64,000 bases of DNA, taken from Dioscorea cayenensis subsp. rotundata. Taxonomy: Eukaryota > Streptophyta > Magnoliopsida > Dioscoreales > Dioscoreaceae. Below, in pieces: positions 12,201 through 25,640 of this stretch (position 1 is the first letter of the stretch; each line of letters begins with the position of its first letter). The DNA lies in contig NC_052476.1 of NCBI RefSeq assembly GCF_009730915.1, positions 20,255,257-20,319,256 on the forward strand. The letters are read 5' to 3'. The position numbers were made by a program, and so were the translations under genes. A model generated the notes under the pieces. It saw nothing but the letters and a program-made list of their open reading frames with translations. It did not search any database and was not told where the DNA came from.

Positions 12201-15200
12201 AATTGTATCAATGTGATTCTCTGAGGCATATGTGACTTGTATAAATCAAGCATTAATTCAATGCAACAATCTTAAATTTAAGAAAGCCAGATTCTAAAAA
12301 ATCTAGCATCTTCGGGCATGCTATTGCAGATTAGAATCTACCTGAAATGCAACTCCTATGCACTCTCCTTGGTCATTAAAGGCCGGACCGCCGCTATTTC
12401 CTGAAAGAAACATAAAATGAAGCACCATAGGAATGACTAATTACATAAGGCACAGCTAAATCAGAATTACAAGGTCTTGAAAGCAATAAATCTTAAGAGA
12501 GAAAATAAAAGAAAAGAACCAGTAACCAGGATTTATTGCTGCATCTATTTGAATGCCAAGCAGATCAGAGGCTCCATGAGCATATGAAGTAACCTGAAAA
12601 GTAAGATATACATCAGCAGTAAGCTAACAACTGTTATCTGAGATTAGATCATGCCAGCAACTTGAGATCAATAAGAGCATTGTTTAGTTCAGACGTTTTT
12701 AAATGCAAATGGCTATGGTTAACAAACCAAACCTCAATTCGCGAAACAACACCCTTAGTAACAGATATAGTATCCCCGCCAAGTGGGTAACCAACTACAG
12801 TTACAGCATCCTGCAAGGTACCAACAAAATTGTTTAACTTGGAGTTTGAGTTTCTACTTATTCCAAAGAAATTAACAGATTCAAATCAATTGTTAAAAAT
12901 GATATATTAATTATCTGATTATTTATTTTACTTTAGATTTTATATTATGTTAGAATATTATCCTATCTAGATTTAATTTGATTTATTAGTTTGTGTTTAT
13001 GCTGTATATATCAAGTAGAGTAAAGAATAAATAAATTATGATGTTCTTTCTTCTTTATTTGTTTTCTATATTTCAAATTATTTAAATTTTGTCATAATAT
13101 AGGAGACACTGAGACAGTGACATGTACTCTAATTAAATATTGATGCCCCAAATTTATATAGCCAATATTTTTTAGTTAGCATTCTCACAAAGAAAAAACA
13201 CACATATGCATGTGCACAGGTGGCCACACACACACACACACATACATAAAAAAAGGCCTATCATTAGAAGTTAGGAAATGAGCTGCAAACCTATAGAAGT
13301 TCTGAATTTTGAAAATGATATCCAGAGGTGATTTTAGGCTCAAACAAGACCAAGAAGGTTGGTTGGGCCAATGGGAGATCAAATTTCCTCACGCAAACCA
13401 TTAGCATTTTCCTTTCCCCAAAAAATACAGAAGCAGGGTTTGACTTTATGCAAATTATTGGTTTATGATGTCACCATCAGCTAAAGGCTAAAGGCCAGCT
13501 CTGCTTGAAGAATCAAAGTCATCCTTCTGCTTTCCAGGCTTTACTTTGTAGAACTGATAACGTTTTCTAAAGATACCAATCCAAGTCAAAAAAAAATTAT
13601 CAAGATCTATTTTTTTATTATAATTATTTTTAATATCTCAGCCATTGGAACAACTCATGGGCAGTGTTATGAATTTCATCAACCTGTTGAATCATGAGTG
13701 AGAACATAAGAACAATCATATGGTTTTTATTATATATGAATCACATGATTTTATAAATACCCTTATTTATTCATCAAAAATGCTTGCATCACAAATATTT
13801 ATTCGAAAGACCTTCGGAATGCAAGATTTTTTTCAATGTGCAAGCAGCAAGTCCTAGTCAAAATTGAATATACTAACAGTAGAAAGAATCACACAATCTT
13901 CTACTTTGTATCAAAGTCTTAATAAAAAAAACTATGCAGAAAATAAGTCACTGAGGAAGTTAAATGGCCATTTACTTGAAGGCAAGGCAGGCGTCCAAAA
14001 CGAAGTGGTTCAGCTCCTATCCAAAATTCTTCGCTTTCCACTGAGAGCAATGCAATATCACATTCTATTCCTCTAGCCAAAACCTGTCAATCAGATTATT
14101 GATGAAGCTTGTTAGGTGATATCTTCCAACTATTTCGCACAAAATCAACCTTTTATAAGAATAAATCTAAAATAGATTTGTGAAAAGCCATCATTATTTA
14201 GGGAATATAAAAGAACAGCAAATGTCCCCAACTAGCTAGAGGCAAGCCTGAACAATTGAAGACAAAAAAAAAGATAATTACAAAAAGGCAAACATGAAAC
14301 CAGTTCTACTATTTTTATCATCATGAAAGCATTATATAAACTGGAACAATTTCCAAATCATAAGGTTGGCTAGAATTGTTATGAATAACATATTATTGAA
14401 GAAACAATAAATTCCTATGGTCAATCATGATAATCATTGGCTATCATACTTCAATAAGAGCAAGAGATCATAATTGAAAACTTCAAAAACTAATCAGGTT
14501 GAAAACATATTGTTTTGAATCTTTTGTTTAAACATGAATTTCAAAAAATGAAATTAAAAAAAATAGCATCCATAATAATATGAGTAAAATAGGTATGAAA
14601 GTCAATATCATAAATAATAAATTTAAATTTAATATTTTGAATAGGGTTTTAAATTAGAAACTTGGGTAGCTAGATACAGCTTTATATGAATAGTACAACT
14701 CACTAAATCCTTTTATGTTGGTTGTGGAATTTTATTAGAATATATAGAGGACAAGGTAATTTCAAAAAAACAATTTTTTTTCTCCAATTAAAGAAAAAAA
14801 GAATACCTTGGCTACAAACTTGGTGTCATCTCCCCTTCTCTTCACTTTGACCTGTATTCACCAAGGCAGGATACTTGTAGAAGAAATTAAACTAAAGAAT
14901 TTCCTTCTATTGTATGATAAAGCACAAGAACAAACCTACTGTGTGCTAGAACTAGTTCATTACCAAAAAAAGGGATAACGCAATTGTCATTAAGTCAAAT
15001 GAGTCCATGTGTCCACATGGAGTGCCATAACATGATAGCATGATAACTATTAATTAAGCCTTCAAATTTCACAGATAAGTGATGCATTTGTGAGTTAAAC
15101 AAGCAGAGAAAACTACAAGATTAAGCAGGAATTCAATGTGAGACATAGATAAAATGATGTTCTGATTCACAATAATGCTTCATGGTAAGAAAAGATTAAA

Positions 15201-17790
15201 ATACATTGTCCTCCAACCCCCTTAGCTAGCATCTTTTTCTCATTCACATTTTCGTGCATTAGAAATTGCATCTCTTTTATCAAGACTAAACACCTTTGCT
15301 TTGTATCCTGGATTTTTATACTATATTGAACATACCAATTCCTGCTATATTTCCTTGCCATCCTATATTATCAAATATGGTATATACATATATGAGTTTC
15401 TTTCATATGGAACAGGCGTAAAATTCATCAAATATGGCTGAAGGGATAAAAATATTCATCAAAACAAATGCATAATTTCAGAGAAACAATCTCTATGAAA
15501 AATGGCAATTGATAATTGGATAGCCTTGCACTTCGTACAAATCAAGATTTTCATCATAAAGTTATAATAAACAAGTTATCTCATGCATTCTAAATTTGAC
15601 TAATACCTGAGTATCATGGTCAACACAATGAGCATTTGTCAAAAGCTTTCCATCACCAATCATGAAAGCACTGCAAATCCAAGAAATCAGTTCAGAACTA
15701 GTACAAAGACACTGACATAGCAATATTTGAGAACTCATTACATTGAATCAAGAAACTTCTGAAAAAAAAAATATTGTTAACAAAAAGGACATCCAAAAAG
15801 GAAAAAAAGAAATCTGCCTCAGTTACATGGATAGAGCGAAGTTCTCATACAACCAACAAGATAAATATTTTCTTGCGAAAAAAAATCTAATGAGCCACCC
15901 ATGTCACTCATTCATTGTTTTAGCAAGGGGAAGTAGTTTATTTGTTCTGTCAAAGCCTGATTTCTAAAAGCACTTCAAAAACCATAAGATATAGTAATGA
16001 TAAGGGTCATGTATCTACTTATGGAATACCCAATAGTTTAAGTATTACATTAACTAGTCCATACCCTTGTATGGGATTTCTCATAAAACTTCTGAGAAAT
16101 AAATGAAAATTTGATAAATGTGAAACAAAATTAAAAGCTATTGCAGTCAATGATTAACACTATACATTGTCAATAAGCCAACAAAAGCAGTAGCAAGAAG
16201 CCATTTCGTAAAATCAACTAAACCAATAAACTAAGGCACTGATGATATAGTTAATGTGGGATCTAGGACCTCGTTATTAGTCAAAACTATTAATCTAAAT
16301 GTAACATACAAATTGATCCAAGAACAACTAAAGAATAATGGAATTTAAACAACTAACAAAATTGAACTGCATGAAGAGCAAGATAGACATCAATATTAGT
16401 TATAACAACCAAGACATGCCTTCCAGTACTTGTAAATTGCCGTTGCTTTTGCCAAGGAAGTGAGTAATCAGGGGGAGTATGTGTACAATAAACCTACAGA
16501 AAGACAAAAAGAATAAGAAGTACACAAGTCAAGATTGATTCTTGTTCGCATTAAGAATTAAAATAGCACATCATAGTTTATTGCAATTAATGATGTGAAT
16601 GAGACCATCAGGTTAGAAGAACAATATATTTGCATTATGGTTCATACTAGTACAATTACTTTAAAGTAAAATCCACAATTAGTGTGGGTATAGCATTTAG
16701 CCAATGACATGGTTTACATTGCCAGCAATGTCTCAACTAAAATGTTACATTAGCTAATTATGTAAAACAGGCCACACAAGCCAATTTTACAGCACTGGAT
16801 TTCATTTAAAAGTAGAAGAAATTCAAACCACAAACATAATGCGATTCAGAAATTTTCAAAACAACAAATACATTAATAGTAAAATTTTAAATTCCAAAAG
16901 CTCTAGAATTTCTTATCACATAAGAAGGGCCAAAAAAATTCTTAATAAGGTGAAGGGAGAGGTTGTTTCTTGCAAATATAAAGTAAACTGGTGATTCTGA
17001 TCAAAATAACAAACTCTAGTTATATTGAATATAATAAAATACACCACCAAGTTGTCTTGCCCCGAATAACAAACTATTTAAGCATCAACCATTTGAAATT
17101 CCAAGAGATACCTTCACAACAGCATTCAGAAAAGCTGCATCTTGAATATCTCCTATATCATTGACCTGACATGCAACAACCTTCAGTAACCATTAATCAA
17201 AACAATGCGAAACTAGAAAAAGCCAAAGTCTTTGTGATCAGTATCAATTATTCTATTCAACAATCAGCTAATCGTATTTACACAACCCTAAAACAACAGC
17301 TACTTTACTTTCTCAGAAACCATTTCTCAAACACACAACTCCAACATCAATCATCAATGCACTAAAATTCAGAAGAAAAGAGAAAACCAAATCACACCTG
17401 AGGTTCCTTCAGATCATAAACAAGACCCCAGGTCCTTCTTCTGCGTCCCAAGAGACTTAAACGCAGCGCCATCATCCCTCCCTCTCCCAGAAAACCTCTT
17501 CTGCGACACAGCTTCAATCTGCCATCAATCCAAATCAAAAATACAAAAAAACCAAATTTTTCTCCCACAAACCAAAGAAAAGAAACAAGAAAAATCCAAC
17601 ATCTCTCCTTGTTCGGGAAAACCTCGTCTAAGTTTTCCCGGCTCGAAGCGCCACGGCGGAGAGAATGGCGTTTGTGGCGTGACCAATCAGAGCAGCAGGA
17701 GAACCTAGCAGTCACCATTGCTCTACGAGAAATCGGAGAAGCATGGGAGAAGAGAGGAGGAGGAGGAGACGGAGCCAAGTGTGCCGCCAT
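9223..17790 (-). CDS. DEG2: Chloroplast serine protease Do-like 2 (DEG2), 21 exons, two apparent one-base frameshifts
   Basis: ATP-independent trypsin-like protease of the stromal side of thylakoids. Exons on the minus strand: 17790-17623, 17518-17398, 17165-17112, 16493-16420, 15670-15607, 14851-14807, 14083-13976, 12810-12733, 12593-12527, 12400-12342, 11821-11722, 11515-11436, 11132-11076, 10779-10676, 10466-10379, 10302-10217, 10128-10104, 10016-9945, 9744-9694, 9614-9554 and 9471 to the end. The triad is visible: His in [10 protein letters not shown] (exon 5), Asp in [10 protein letters not shown] (exon 7), Ser in NPGNSGGP (exon 9/10 junction). Exons 13-21 carry the PDZ region and the C-terminal part. 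Exon 1 is a transit peptide. Phases agree at every junction from exon 3 on. Exon 2 is one base out of phase. The reading frame stops at 9277-9275, while the conserved DEG2 tail ([18 protein letters not shown]) continues one frame over to a stop at 9225-9223. The intron after exon 4 has a GC donor. Length is about 590 residues, near the family's roughly 600. Confidence 0.93.
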
Positions 17791-18421
17791 TGATGAGCAA
17801 GCGAGAGGAGTGAAGACGGAGACCAAAGCCTTATCTTTCGTGACATATTTGAAAATAACCCCTTAAATTATAAATATTTAGGAAAAGTCCTCTCTTTGAT
17901 TTTTTGTAATATTTTGCAATTAAACCCGTATAAATATCGCTATCTAATAATTAGTTTTAAATTTTTTTAGTTATCACGTTATCTGAGTGAGATATTTGCA
18001 AATAAGCCTTTAATTTGTCAGTATTTAGTAAATAGCCAAACTTTGGTTTTGGTGTGTTTTACGTAAACCCATATGTTATTTTTTTGTAACATATTTTCAT
18101 GTAAGCCCTTCTTTGTGTGATATTTGCATATTAGTAATTAGTTAAAATATTTATTGATTTGCGACAGTACTATTGTTTCCGAGGGATGCATCCTACCATA
18201 ATGGTAACAGGTCATTGATTATAAATACAGGTTTACAATTTAAACTCTGGATTTGGTTCGATGATGGCGTAAGGGCAAACCTTTGTTATTATTTGTGTGT
18301 AACTCCTAATTATATATATATATATATATCAATATGTGCTTGTCTCATTCTTTAAAAAAATATTAAATTATCATAATATTTGGTGAGATATTTTCAAGTA
18401 AACTTTATTTATCAATATTTA

Positions 18422-18737
18422 GGCCTTGGTTGGATTAGCTTCTCAAAAAAATTTTTTTTTTTAAAAAAAAATTTAGTAGAAGTGCTTCTGGAAAAAAAGT
18501 GTTTCTCCAGAGTAAGTTAAGCATTTTTTTTATATTTTGTGTTTGTATTAGTTTTTTTGTAGGAGCAGAAACAGTAAAATAAGCTAAAAAACAGCTTTTT
18601 TTTTATAAGCTGGTTATGATAGTTTTTTTACTGCTTCTGCTTTTGCAGAAAAGCTAATACAAACAATTTTTTGAATCTAGTACTTAATTTATAAAAAAAC
18701 ACTTCCGGGTTTTCCAAAAACTAATCCAAACAAGCCC
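18422..18737. mobile_element. MITE, PIF/Harbinger (Tourist)-like, about 316 bp
   Basis: Left end GGCCTTGGTTGGATTAGCTT and the inverted right end GGGCTTGTTTGGATTAGTTT match at about 16 of 18 leading positions. The element is flanked on both sides by TTA (18419-18421 and 18738-18740), the 3-base target duplication typical of PIF/Harbinger elements. The interior is T/A-rich with GCTTCTGCTTTTGCAGAAAAGC and holds no ORF, so it is non-autonomous. Confidence 0.75.
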
Positions 18738-19158
18738 TTAGTAAAATGCTAGTCTTTCATTTTGAGGTGTTTATATCTTTATAAAATATTTTCAAATAGA
18801 CGCATGTAACATATTTGCATATAAACTTTTAAATAATATATATTTAGTAATAATTCTTTTTTGCGCTTTGTTTTGTTTTGTGTTTTTTTTATAAAGAATC
18901 TCAAAATAAATAATAATATATTTTTTTTTTTACACTACGCAATAAGTACTCCCATTTAAAATTTAAGTCAAATATATGTGGAGCTCACTCGTAAGCTTAA
19001 TAACGCCTTGCGTAGGTTTCAATCTCAGGATCCCTCCGAAATGAAAACTTTACGTAAAAAATTTAGTACCACGCCAAGTGATCATTGGTAAAATAAATAA
19101 ATTTAATAAATCAAAATGTTTTAGTTGCATGGTTTTCAATTATAAGCAACATAACTTA

Positions 19159-19861
19159 GGGTCCGCTTGGTTAGAGGTAATGACGTATATGATTGAAAAT
19201 ATTGTAATAATTTAATATAACTATATATAGTTGAGAACTCTCATTGCCGAGGATAGTTTATTAAGTAAAATATAAAAAATTCCAAAATATCCTCCTTGAC
19301 AAGATATGAGCGACCCATCACCCGGCTTCATTTTCTCATTGAAAATGTGGGAGTTTGATTTCTCATGACTTTTTGATGCGTGGGAGCTGTGATTATTATT
19401 GAAAATCCCTTTTTTTTCTTTTTATTTTTGTTGGTTTTTGATTTGTGAGACATGGGGTATTTTCCATGCTTGAATCAAGACTTAGAAGAGGGAAAGAAGA
19501 AACCCTAGTTTAATGGTGTGTGTGTTTTCATCTATCTTCAAACCCCAGCATGAGAGAGGAAGGAGATAATTTTTATTTTATTTATTTATTTTTTTGCACC
19601 ATGTGTTCTTTTAAAATTATTTAAAAAAATAAAAAAAGATATATTTACCCGAAAAAATTATGAGATTACCACACATATTTAGTAATTTAAGATAGACATC
19701 AAATTTGATGGTAATAGGATTATCAATTTTTTTTTATAATGTTTTCAGTTTGGTAATTTGATATTATCATCTAGATTACCACCGGTTAAATACTAAATGT
19801 GATAATAATTTTCCACGTAACACATAGTGATCTTTTTATATTACCACAAATCAACGACCCC
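19159..19861. mobile_element. Probable second Harbinger-like MITE, about 700 bp, diverged ends
   Basis: Left end GGGTCCGCTTGGTTAGAGGT and inverted right end GGGGTCGTTGATTTGTGGT align with gaps, both running into GGTAAT. TTA flanks both ends (19156-19158, 19862-19864). The interior is AT-rich with several TTACCAC pieces and no coding potential. Ends are less alike than in the neighbouring MITE, so the element is older or the call is wrong. Confidence 0.45.
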
Positions 19862-22699
19862 TTAAACATATGATATTATTAGTTAAGATAAAATTTGTGA
19901 AAGACCCCTCAATATATGATATTTACTAAAATGAAAGAAAATGCTCTCATACTCCGAAAGTCAACTATCTCATTAATAATTAAAATTTAATGTTTTAAAT
20001 CATATTAATTAATTCAAAATTTAATCAGAATCATACAAAAGTTGTTGTATAATTTAAATTTTTCAGAAAATTTTAGACATGATATCATATCAGAATCCTT
20101 TTTTATTGCAATAATAGATTTATGTTGTATATATTATGTATATTTTATATATTTTAAATATTGATAAAATTACAAAGTGAAAGATGCTGCTTAATTGTAA
20201 TATCAGATCATTTTTAACTAATTAAGCATATTCAAGATAACTCATGTTGCATGCTTTTTCCCAATAACGTGGTTTTAGTTGATGAAATTTAGAAAGGTGT
20301 TAACTTGAAACTAGAGTCATGGAGAAACACTCTGAATAAAATTAAAATATTTAAAATGTAATTCCAATGCTAAAGCAAAGGAAAAAATTAGGATGGAAGA
20401 TACTGAGATTAGTAAAAGTAAATTTTTTTTTTATATAGCCTCTGTAATTCCAGAGAAAAAAGAAACCTCTAGAAAATACACCAATAGAATTAAAAGCAAG
20501 TTAAAAAAATGGAGAGGTTAAATACCATCTATTTTAGAGTTTTATGTGATTATAGAATACCCACGAATAACTTGTGAGAGTGTTAAATAGTAAAAAAACA
20601 AAAAACAACAACATTTTCAAGTTGATTAATTAAAATAATGGAGTTATTCAAAATATATCAGAAGTAGCAACTATTGTTGACAAATTGAATGAGGGTGACC
20701 TGTCAAATGTCTCATAAAAAAATGAAGGTTCTTACGGTGAAAGGTTGTAGATGAGAGAAAATTAAACCTAAAAAATATCTAGCACAAACTCCCTTTGATG
20801 ATATAGCAGAGCTTTGGTTTATCTAATTTTTTTAGCCCTGATAGAGCTACATATAAACGAAAAAGTTTATGTATCAAAAGCAGAGGATCTATTAAACTAG
20901 TAAAAGTGTCATGTCATTAGGCCATTGGGTTATTTGTTTAATCACAAGGTCAATTAGATCAATATATGTTCAATTTAAATACTTTAAATAATTTAATTTA
21001 ATATAATATTCTTGTTTATTTAAACCAGTCCGCTCACTTAAAAACTATCTATTCACATTATTTTTTTACTAGGTCAATTGTAATTTTGGTCTAATTAGAG
21101 AACCATACCAATTCTAATATTAGTTCACTGGTTCAATTAATTGGACCATCGGTTATGATAACATTGGTTATTATTGTTGTAACTAAAAATCAAATTAATT
21201 AATTCTAATAAAAACTAAATACTTTCATTAAAAATTATTTTTTTAAAAAAATAATAAATATTTATCAACATTAATATTTAAAATGAATAATTAAATATGT
21301 TCACTTTAAAAAAATTCAAATTTTATAAAAGAAATTGCTAGTTGTGCTTTTAAGAACAGTACTTACTACTTATCCCAACCAAACATAGTAAAAACTTTAT
21401 AAAAGTAGTTTTTTACAAAATATTTCAAACAAATGTACAAAACCAAATAACACATGAAAATTAAAATAAAAAGTTTTGAACTAATTTGAAACTTAAAAAG
21501 AACCAAAATGGAAACCAAAGACTAGTTAAAAATTAACTCTGGTTCACTCATGATAGTTAGGAGCCTTTGTTCAGCTTTTTGAAACCCAAGAATATTCTAG
21601 AGAGTTTATTTGAATTTACGTATATGCCCCAAATTAATACCCTTGACCATATAATTTTGGGATATTCAGTTTACCCCTCATTTTTGTCTTCATTCTCTCA
21701 AGGAAATAAAATATAATTTTTCAAAAAATATAAAACTATATATATATATATATATATATTTTTTCAAAAAGATATCAAATGGAAACTAATATTTTGAGCA
21801 AATAAATCCAATGTACACGTAATTATGTATTTTTTTAGGCGTATATATGTAAATTTGTACATAGAGCATTCTAGAGTGTCAAGAAAGACAAATATAACCC
21901 TGAACAATATTACTTATATGTCCCTCACACAACTATATTTACATATATACCCTTATAACACACCAATATTTACTATACATATATATATTAAAAAATTTAA
22001 AAATTCTAAAAAAATAACATTTTTTCTCATTCTATGAAACAATACTATATAAACTTTTTTATTAGTTATTTCACTAATTTTTTTTTTGAAAAAACCCTTT
22101 TTTTAATTACTCAAATATACTAAAATTCACATCTCCTAAATTACTTTCCACATGCGTAAATTTATTTTTTATTTCATAAATAGTTTTAACCTTAAATAAA
22201 GTAAAAAGAAAAAAAATCATTTGACAATAAATACAATATTTACAGAAACATTGACAAACATTTTTAACCCATATCAACATAATTAAATTTTAAATATTAA
22301 ATATTCATTTTTTAAATATATAAATATACTCTTTCCAGTTTTTTTACTTGTGTAAAGTTTTCTTTTTTACTTGTCTATTTGGAATATTTATGAAATATTA
22401 AATATTATTTTTTAAAATTTATCATTTATATTTTAAGTACTTTATAATTTTTAATAAATTATATTCAACTGTATAATTTTTAAAGCATTTGTAATCTTGA
22501 AAAATTAATATAAATTTTGATAAATTTTAAATCACTAATTAATTTTATTTAATCAATAAAATGAAAACTAGAGTATATATATATATATATAATTGGGAAA
22601 ATATTATGGGGGTATATATGTAATTTCATATTTGAAAAGGGTATATCTACAAACTGGTATAAATATAATTTTAGGGGTTTTTCTACAATTAATCCCTTT

Positions 22700-22761
22700 C
22701 ATTTGTCCCTTTGGGCGGGCACGACGTCCTGATTCCTTTCTCTCTTCAGCGGCTCCGCCGG

Positions 22762-22801
<40 letters not shown>

Positions 22802-25640
22802 CTCTCTTCATCCCTCTCTCTCTCTCTCTCTCTCTCATGCTCTTGAGATCACTGGAGGGATCTCCATTCTTGGCTTTGGAGGTGATCTCGGGGGCTTCTC
22901 ACTGGTGGCTAGGGTTGGGCTTTTGCGGAAGGGTCTTTGGTAAATCCAATTTCTTGGAGATGCTGTTTCTTTGTTTAGGGTTTGTGATTTCGTGTTGTTT
23001 TTTCTTTCTTTTGGTCTTTGTTTGTGGCTTTTGTGATTTGATTCTTAACTCGGTGGTGATGGGATAAGTTTGGATGGGTTTTTTGTTTTTTGGATTTGAA
23101 AATTTTAATTTTTTTTCTTCTTCTTTTTGATTGTTTGAAGTTTTGCGTTTCGGGTTTTGGGTTTGTTTGGAAATGCTGATAATCTAGGGTTTTTGTTTCG
23201 ATCTTTAAACCCTTTTTCGCTTGGCTACTGTTTATTTGATTTTATTTTTATCTTTTCGGGATTGTAGAAATGAGGGAACTTGGATAATCTCTTTGATTCG
23301 ATTGAGTTTGGAATAACTTTTTTGTGCGTTTTGATATGAATTCTGATGGTTTTTCATTTTCTCCTGTTTATTTGAATTTTTAAACTTTGTAAATTTTGAA
23401 TGATTGCTTGCGGGGGTTTGGACCCGTGATCTTGATCTAGGTTTTGTTGCAGTCTATGTGTTTTTTAAATCTTTTTGTTTTGATTATTTGTGATGTTTCT
23501 TTTCTTGAAGAAAACAATGGAACAATGTATGTTTTTTTCAATTCCCTTAATGTGATGGAGTTCTAATTCATTGTTCAAACTCAGGTCTGAATGGGACTTT
23601 GATTTCTTTTCCATTTCTTCTTTTGAATTTATAAAAGCAGCATGTTGATGTCTCTTCTGTGGAAGTGGAATTTATGTAGGTGTTAATAGTTTTACGGGTT
23701 CATTTTGGGTCTTGAAATGAGGGTGCTTGTTATTTTGCAGGTTTTCTTTAAGTGACGGGCCTTCATAACCAATGCTCTCTTGCCTTCTCATGCCTCCGGT
23801 GAGATGGATTCTCTTTATTAATGTAATGTTTTTATGCATCTAATTTTTCAGTGTGTGGGTGAGTGAACTTTTAATTTGATAAGTAACATAGTCTGTAATT
23901 ATGTTATAGATCGGGTATGTGGGCTTAAAGCACTGTTTGTTAAGTACAATTGTAATGAATCAGCATTTTTTATGGCTTTGAAGTTTTGTAATCAAGTATA
24001 AGTCCTCTATTTGTCACCTCAAATAATGCTGCAGATCATAATGTATCCAAGTTTATGTGAGTTCTTGTATTATCTACGTAGGCTTAAACCTGCGTGAATA
24101 AGGTGGGCATCTCTGTCTGCCAACTAGTATTTTGAGTGCCGTCAAAGTTTCTCCTTGTTCAAATTGCATTTTGTAGAGATTTGGAACCAGTTCTTAGATA
24201 GATTGATGTCTTGTTGATATTTGTTCTAACTATGATCAAGGTTCATCATCATCATTCTTATTTAAAATTTTGACCAAAATTTGGTGATTTTGGTGTTATG
24301 GAAAAGAGGAGTTGCTGTTCTGTTTTATTTTTTTTTAAAAATGAAAAAATTCAGTGTGATGTTGCCGCAACCGCCAAACAGTTGATTTTTATTAAGGTTT
24401 TGTTCGCTTGCAATAATCTGTTGCCTATACCTCTTTTGTCGTATGCATATTACTCTAGATTCCGATGTTGGTGTTTTTTGTTATGTCTCTATCAGACAAA
24501 TCCGCATCAAAGTCACCACCTCACGTTAAACAAGTATTTGCATACACGTGCGATAAAATGATTAGGTGGATACATTACTGATTTCACCTCAAATAGATTA
24601 TCATCTTCCGTTTTATTTAATTGGTTCCAAGGGATATGGTGAGAATGTAACTGAACAACTTTTCTGCTGTTGTTTTTGAATTTAGATCCATCCAGCTGTT
24701 TGCTAACAAATTTTCTGTTTTTGTTTTTAAATTCTGTTCCATCTAGATAGAGTTTATTTTAGTTTTCTGTGTTCATTATTTTCTTTTGATTTCTAGGTTT
24801 AGTTTCTGCTCGGAGAACTTGCTTGGAGAACTTTTGGTAGTGTTGATAGATTTTTATGTATCATATATGGCCACCAGGAGTTACAGTGCAAATGGCCATG
24901 GCGTTAAAAAACCACTTAAACATTCTCCTGTTATTTTGAACATATCCTCAGAGTTCCTTCCCACATCCTGGTAGTTATTTTTTTGGCTTTTTAAATCATT
25001 ATTTAGTCATAGTTCTTGAATTTTATTGGTGCGCTATAACTCAAAATAATGAGTACCCATCAGGTTCATAATCATGCAATATTGGACTGCAAACTTGTTG
25101 TTGATAGTTTGAATATTAGACTGGGCCATGAGATTGTACATTGAACATTTTTTTCAACATAATGTTCCTAGATATCTCTTATGACTGAAAAACCTTAAGT
25201 TCTTTTTAAAAAAAAGGTTAATCAAGTTTTTGAGCCCTTTAGAAAAATATGCACAAACTGTGGTGTACATATTAAGCTGTAGTTTCTATGTTAAACTCAT
25301 GTTCATGCCTTCATGGATAAATTGAATTTCTTACTTACTCTTGCTTGTTGGAATTCTTATGGTTAGGGTTTTGAGTTCTGTATTCCTACTGGTGCAAGTT
25401 TGAAACCCTTGCCTTTTTCATTTACCTTTCACCCGCCTATTTTTCAAATTCATACAACCCCTTTAAACAAAGGATGAAGAAGATACTCATAATTCCTTTT
25501 TGATAATTTTATGCAGATACCAAATTTGGTGAAGCATTCTGCATTATTGCTCTAGTGTTGTTATTGATATTGAAGGGCAGTGTTTTCTGGTGAACTCTGA
25601 AGTGCAAGAAACAGTTTTGACATAAATTTTATCAAAATAA
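22700..25640 (+). promoter_or_regulatory. Spliced 5' leader of the DnaJ/DUF3444 gene
   Basis: A CT-rich leader with two long (CT)n runs (about 22767-22798 and 22812-22837) starts near 22700. Probable non-coding exons: about 22700-22940 (donor GGTAAATC), about 23743-23800 (acceptor TTTTGCAG, donor GGTGAGAT) and from about 25516 (acceptor ATGCAG) to the start codon. Long T-rich introns in the leader are common in plant constitutive genes. A frame of about 115 residues over the CT runs is low-complexity and not taken as a gene. Exon edges are inferred from splice signals only. Confidence 0.5.

Larger units (their letters stand above)
17791..22700. other. Large AT-rich spacer with MITEs and transposon debris between divergent DEG2 and DnaJ genes
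   Basis: Begins with the DEG2 promoter. Holds two MITE candidates (18422-18737, 19159-19861), a possible SINE-like scrap near 18975-19080 (GCTCACTCGTAAGC ... GGTTTCAATC), and several AT runs (near 18312-18330, 21738-21760, 22575-22591). No open frame with recognisable homology was seen across the 4.9 kb. Confidence 0.6.

Noticed and set aside
13185-14076. Short frames within DEG2 introns and overlapping exon 7 on the opposite strand
   Set aside because: They are shadows of DEG2 exons or intron sequence with CA repeats.
22593-23067. Two overlapping frames of about 117 residues over the CT runs before the DnaJ gene
   Set aside because: Ser/Leu low-complexity from the (CT)n leader; better explained as untranslated leader with a splice donor inside.
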